Assembly: GCA_008501785.1 (NCBI GenBank)
Contig: QQUD01000208.1
Location: forward strand, 1 to 9,720
Length of the DNA: 9,720 nucleotides
Source: Chloroflexota bacterium
GTDB lineage: Bacteria > Chloroflexota > Anaerolineae > Promineifilales > Promineifilaceae
Direction of reading: 5' to 3'
Made by a program: the position numbers and the translations under genes. The notes beneath the pieces are model-generated. The model made no database searches, was not told the origin of the DNA, and saw only the letters and a program-made list of their open reading frames with translations. Positions within the stretch are counted from its first letter, which is position 1. Every line of letters begins with the position of its first letter. Of the stretch, positions 6,422 through 9,720 are shown in pieces.

Positions 6422-7061
6422 GATTCATACTCCCGTTTGTTTTGGGAACAAGTATACTCTCATGTGTTTCCGTAAACGCAGGGTCGAGTTCGATTTGGTA
6501 GTAGCTTTCACCTGCACAAGAGCGGCAAAGCGTATAGCCATTTTGAATAATTTCGCGTTCGTTGCCGATTTCTTCGCCGCAGCTATTGCAGTTGACGCGT
6601 AATTTGGGCCTGCTGATGATCTTTTTCATGGAGACGGTGAGTCTTACCGGCTGCACGACAAACAGATCTTCGTCTGAAAGGAATTGGTAGGCTTGTAGCT
6701 GGCGCTGCCAGCGGCCGCGCACGTTGGGTAAGGCGGCAATGGCTTTCTCGCGTGCTTGGGGGTGAGGGTAGATGCGGAGGGAACGGCCGTTAGCCAACTC
6801 TACAAACGTTGCTGCCAGCTTCCCGAAATCCAGCACGCGCAAGGTGCGCCGACGTTCTTTACAGCCCGTTGCTGTCGAAATGCCGCCCATGCCGCATCCG
6901 TCTGATTCGACAAAGGTGTACATTAACTTTTTCGTTTGTGGCAATTTCATGCCCAGGAGGTTTCCGGCCAACAGCCCCATACGGACACCCAGCACCTGTC
7001 GTGGACACAGATGGTTATGATGGGCGGCCGATTCTTCTAACAGTGATTGTAAAATGCTCAT
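6384..7061 (-). CDS. FmdE-family protein with C-terminal zinc ribbon
   Basis: 225 residues of the FmdE family, first named as a subunit of formylmethanofuran dehydrogenase but widespread in non-methanogens near molybdenum/tungsten enzymes. The N-terminal FmdE domain shows HNHLCPRQVLGVRMG (15-29), DGC (54-56), TGC (65-67) and DFGKLAATF (78-86); the His and Cys residues are probable metal ligands. A zinc ribbon follows with C158-x2-C161 and C179-x2-C182. The last residues, MNHVYSNHHHY, are His-rich but come from the segment that overlaps mobB. The start at 7061 has AAGGAG 7 nt upstream (7069-7074); an in-frame ATG at 7148 would lie inside the riboswitch-like RNA. Together with mobB this points to a role in molybdenum-cofactor supply or insertion, exact function unknown. 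Confidence 0.88.
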   Translation of the reverse strand: MSILQSLLEESAAHHNHLCPRQVLGVRMGLLAGNLLGMKLPQTKKLMYTFVESDGCGMGGISTATGCKERRRTLRVLDFGKLAATFVELANGRSLRIYPHPQAREKAIAALPNVRGRWQRQLQAYQFLSDEDLFVVQPVRLTVSMKKIISRPKLRVNCNSCGEEIGNEREIIQNGYTLCRSCAGESYYQIELDPAFTETHESILVPKTNGSMNHVYSNHHHYQQV

Positions 7062-7075
7062 TGGTTGACTCCTTT

Positions 7076-7203
7076 CCAAGTCGGTCCCCGGAATATTCTG
7101 GGACGTCGGGAGGCTGCTTTGTTTCCAACAATAGCCCGTCCCTCGCAATATGAGGGAGTGGTCAAGCTGCCATAGAGCAAGCTCCTTAGGTCAACTGACT
7201 CGG
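7076..7203 (-). ncRNA. Moco-riboswitch-like RNA (molybdenum cofactor aptamer)
   Basis: On the minus strand the leader of the fmdE-mobB operon folds into a compact multistem RNA. Closing helix: CCGAGUC (7197-7203) with GACUUGG (7076-7082). Internal helix: GGCAGCUU (7164-7171) with AAGCAGCC (7112-7119), one A-A mismatch. Hairpin UCCCUC/GAGGGA at 7139-7157. Hairpin GUCCC/GGGAC at 7084-7104. The conserved-looking blocks CACUCCC, GAGGGACGGGC and GCCUCCCG agree with the MOCO_RNA motif as I remember it. The ribosome binding site (7069-7074) starts directly after the closing helix, so ligand-dependent control of translation is likely. Downstream genes are molybdenum-cofactor related, which supports the call. 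A tungsten-cofactor variant cannot be excluded. Confidence 0.8.
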
Positions 7204-7210
7204 AGGATTT

Positions 7211-7230
7211 ATATTAATGAATGTATTTTA
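7211..7230 (-). promoter_or_regulatory. Candidate -10 region(s) for the fmdE-mobB operon
   Basis: Minus strand: TAATAT (7211-7216) would start transcription about at the first base of the riboswitch; TAAAAT (7225-7230) is an alternative with a weak ATTACA-like -35 17 nt upstream. Both are weak and judged by eye. Confidence 0.3.
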
Positions 7231-7252
7231 ACCTGTTTGAGCAGGCGTGTAA

Positions 7253-7268
7253 TCACCCGACAGGGTGA
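7253..7268 (-). terminator. Possible hairpin terminator after the caspase gene
   Basis: Stem TCACCC/GGGTGA with a 4-nt loop, 25 nt past the stop codon of the caspase-like gene; a second small hairpin (CCTG/CAGG, 7232-7245) follows. There is no good U-run, so intrinsic termination is doubtful. Confidence 0.3.
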
Positions 7269-7292
7269 ATAAAGATAAGTCAATAGAGCGAT

Positions 7293-9720
7293 TTACCAAG
7301 GAAATTGCAATCTGGGTCGCATTTCCTTCATTAAAGGTGGGAGTTCATCCAAACGGCCGTGCCGTTCTAAATGTAAAAGCAACTCGCGTGCTTTTGAAGA
7401 TAGCGTTCTTCCTGGAATATCTTCATACCTAATTTCCAGTTCAATACAAATATCTTTTAAGTCTTCTTCAGTGAAATGTTTACTCAGATATGGATATAAG
7501 TCTCGAACTGATAAATCATTTGGCATTGTTGGGTCTCCTTCTTCGGGTTTCAATGAATTGGTGTCGGGCATTGGCTCTTTCTTTAAAATGTGGAAAAGGG
7601 ATACGGCCGTTACAAAAGCACCCTGCTTCGGTAATGGTGTCGTTGGCTGATTGTCGAGATTGCTAAATTTGAGCGCACCAATTAGATACACAATTAGCCC
7701 ATTGTAATATTCAGACCAATCATCTGGTTTGACCATGTAGTTTGTTGATTGTTTGCGAATGGCTGAAATGATTTGAAATGGTTTTTCTAATTCTGGAGCC
7801 TTCAATGCATTGTCATGGATGTTTTGCACAAAGTTTGGAATGTCGGAGAGAGAACGGCCATTTTCTTTCAAAATCTCTGGCACTAAATATAGCCAAATAC
7901 CCGTTTCCATCCGCCAAAAATCGTGCAGCACAATATCTTGTCGCGCATTGGCAAAATCAATTAAAAAGACTTGACGGTTTCTTTTATCGTAGACAACCAA
8001 AACATTTTCTAAATTTAAATCACCATGAATTGGTCCCATGCGCACATGACGAATTTCCTTTAAAAATTTAGGGATTTCAGGTATAGGATTGAGAACTGTA
8101 CCAATTTTCGGTACCGCGATATTTGTTGCAGTGGTGTCAATCTTGTCATTAAAAGCGGCCTCAACCAATTCTTGGATCAATGAGAATCGAGTCGTTTGCA
8201 CAACACCGGTAAGCGGCTTTGATATTACTTTGCCCTCTCCAAAGCCTGCCATATCTGTGACGCCAGTAAAACGTACGCGATACGAATTGGGTAAATCATC
8301 ATCTGAGTACGGTAAATTGAGGGTTAGTTCAGATGCTTCTGGATCGATTTCAACAATCTCAAACCCTGACACAGCAACGATATTACCATTTTTGAATTCA
8401 CTTTGGAAACAATTTTTGGGTGTCAGGGTATCAGTCGCGGGGATATTGGGTAATAAGTGAATCTTCACATTGACAGGCAAGACAGGATCGAAACTTCCAC
8501 CAACAAAAGCGACACCCAAATGTTTGTTTTTCTGCCACATCTCTTTCATTGTGTAGAAAAGTTGATCTTTGAGCACATAGGTGATTTCATCGAGGTCGAA
8601 TTGCTTACAGAATGATTTTAAACTCAATGTTTCATATAGTTCGTTGCCTGCGAGTGGGTACCGAATGCCACCCCAACGCCTGTCTTGTGAATAGACTAAA
8701 TCGCCTTTGATATCGGCTACATGGGGAACTTTATTTTCGACAAATTGTTTGAAAGCAGACCATTCTTGTTCAATAATGCCGATAGGTCCTGTTTTAACAA
8801 CGACTGGTAGATCTGCTCCATCATCGACTGCAACGGGGTGAATTAAAAACACCCGCCCACCACCAAATCCGCCACCCATTTCACCTTTAATGACGATTCG
8901 TTTGTATCCATCATACATCCGAAAAAGTATTTCTTCATCTGTAGGACCTAGGTCAACATTTTGAAAGTTTTGAATGTCTGGTTTGTTCTTATAAACTGTA
9001 GACACGAGCTGTTTGGGTATCGTTTTTTGCCCACCAAGATGTAATGCAATAGGGAAATTCTTTTCGATTTCTGCTTTTAATATAGGATGCTGATTTGGTT
9101 GATCGACAGAGACATGTTCTGAAACATAGTCGAACAGGTCAAACAGCCGTACCAGCCCATCACCACGCATGGGAGCCTCGCCTTTAAATGCTTGCAGCAT
9201 ATGATGTGTGAATAGGCTGTTGGGCATATCTCCCATCACCCAGGAGACTTCATTTGAACGTGATGAAGCAATCACGGCGCGTCCTGTGCCTTGGCCGAGC
9301 CGATCATACAGTTTGCTATCTAAACCGGATTTAACAGTGCCCTCATGGGCTAAATCGCCGCCTTTAACGTCACCAATGCCACCCGCATGGCAGCAGTCGA
9401 ATATCACAAGCAAACGCCCTACCTGAATTTTGTTGAGTAGGGTGACTAGCGCTGAATCGGAAATGGCGGTGCCGGGTAGATTGGTGGCCGTGGCTTCGTA
9501 TGGGATGAGGTAGTTATCGGCGTGTTCCCCTGTTTTGATTTGGCCGCCGTGACCGGAGAAGTAGATAACGGCCGTATCCGCCTCTCCAGCATTATCTGCC
9601 AGCCAAGACAAGCCTTCTTTGATTTTATTTGCCGTTGCCTGCTCATTAGTCAATAATTTGACCTGATCCGCTGGATACCCGCAATGTTTTTCATCTTGTA
9701 ATAACTCGTTAATACTGTTT
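7293..9720 (-). CDS. Caspase-like C14 peptidase - TCAD9-like kinase fold - effector-associated domain protein, 5' partial
   Basis: The frame is open to the window edge (first full codon at 9719), so the N-terminus is missing; 808 residues are visible, numbered from there. The TTG at 9653 is internal to the peptidase. Residues 1-225 are a caspase/metacaspase-like peptidase with catalytic H57 (YFSGHGG) and C110 (FDCCHAGG). Residues about 260-680 are a kinase-fold domain: Gly-rich GGGFGGGRVFL (282-292), VVVKTG with K309, catalytic loop HGDLNLENVL (565-574) and LIDFANA with D588. This resembles the aminoglycoside-phosphotransferase-like TCAD9 domain known from conflict systems. Residues about 415-505 seem to be a beta-rich insertion. 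Residues 735-808 (YLSKHFTEEDLKDICIELEI ... SSKARELLLHLERHGRL) are a death-like effector-associated domain, which normally recruits a partner with the same domain. No signal peptide or membrane segment. I infer a regulated suicide or immune effector; substrate and trigger are unknown. Confidence 0.88.
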   Translation of the reverse strand, partial: NSINELLQDEKHCGYPADQVKLLTNEQATANKIKEGLSWLADNAGEADTAVIYFSGHGGQIKTGEHADNYLIPYEATATNLPGTAISDSALVTLLNKIQVGRLLVIFDCCHAGGIGDVKGGDLAHEGTVKSGLDSKLYDRLGQGTGRAVIASSRSNEVSWVMGDMPNSLFTHHMLQAFKGEAPMRGDGLVRLFDLFDYVSEHVSVDQPNQHPILKAEIEKNFPIALHLGGQKTIPKQLVSTVYKNKPDIQNFQNVDLGPTDEEILFRMYDGYKRIVIKGEMGGGFGGGRVFLIHPVAVDDGADLPVVVKTGPIGIIEQEWSAFKQFVENKVPHVADIKGDLVYSQDRRWGGIRYPLAGNELYETLSLKSFCKQFDLDEITYVLKDQLFYTMKEMWQKNKHLGVAFVGGSFDPVLPVNVKIHLLPNIPATDTLTPKNCFQSEFKNGNIVAVSGFEIVEIDPEASELTLNLPYSDDDLPNSYRVRFTGVTDMAGFGEGKVISKPLTGVVQTTRFSLIQELVEAAFNDKIDTTATNIAVPKIGTVLNPIPEIPKFLKEIRHVRMGPIHGDLNLENVLVVYDKRNRQVFLIDFANARQDIVLHDFWRMETGIWLYLVPEILKENGRSLSDIPNFVQNIHDNALKAPELEKPFQIISAIRKQSTNYMVKPDDWSEYYNGLIVYLIGALKFSNLDNQPTTPLPKQGAFVTAVSLFHILKKEPMPDTNSLKPEEGDPTMPNDLSVRDLYPYLSKHFTEEDLKDICIELEIRYEDIPGRTLSSKARELLLHLERHGRLDELPPLMKEMRPRLQFPW

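Larger units (their letters stand above)
1979..9576. repeat. Dispersed palindrome ACGGCCGT, ten exact copies
   Basis: Exact copies start at 1980, 2581, 3961, 4243, 4291, 5720, 6783, 7353, 7603 and 9568; five are the longer AACGGCCGTT. One would expect about 0.15 copies in 9.7 kb of random sequence. They lie in genes of both strands and in one intergenic region, in all reading frames. Near-matches occur at about 275 and 7854. Confidence 0.9.

Noticed and set aside
7062..7148. N-terminal extension of the FmdE-family protein to 7148
   Set aside because: It would translate the riboswitch-like RNA; the ATG at 7061 has an AAGGAG at good distance and begins the family's normal N-terminus.

Overview
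The window looks like a piece of a Chloroflexota chromosome, probably Anaerolineae-like. This rests on gene content (a solo HupE/UreJ protein, a winged-helix Fe-S protein, an FmdE-family/MobB pair, a caspase-effector protein, the tail of a STAND/WD40 protein) and on a very frequent ACGGCCGT palindrome. It is an inference; no rRNA or marker gene is present. Base composition is uneven: the transporter gene on the left is visibly G+C-rich, while the large caspase gene on the right is more A+T-rich.

Left part (1-2700). The 3' end of a HlyD-type membrane fusion protein gene (+) converges on a two-gene minus-strand unit: a HupE/UreJ-type nickel/cobalt permease followed by a DUF6512-like membrane protein. 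Between the convergent 3' ends lies a nested inverted-repeat element (855-1092), one arm of which recurs alone at 1814-1843. hupE has a recognisable promoter and is divergent from the next gene.

Middle (2676-4800). A 360-residue protein with an N-terminal winged-helix-like region and three cysteine-rich Fe-S regions is followed by a 302-residue protein that appears to combine a LysM-like N-terminus, a PsbP-like middle and a C-terminal SH3b domain. The second gene has its own candidate promoter and a repeat-rich leader.

Gene graveyard (4800-5930). This holds remnants only: a TPR scrap, a frame-shifted set of about five WD40 repeats with one repeat partly deleted and the tail typical of large NB-ARC/WD40 proteins, and short minus-strand open stretches without proper starts.

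Right part (5930-9720). A minus-strand Moco-riboswitch-like RNA (7076-7203) precedes an FmdE-family zinc-ribbon protein gene, which overlaps mobB by 38 bp; together they form a molybdenum-cofactor-linked operon. Upstream on the same strand, and running off the window edge, is a multidomain protein: a caspase-like C14 peptidase, a kinase-fold domain resembling TCAD9 with a probable beta-rich insertion, and a C-terminal death-like effector-associated domain. This is the most interesting item: a predicted NTP-responsive conflict or cell-suicide effector whose partners probably lie beyond 9720.
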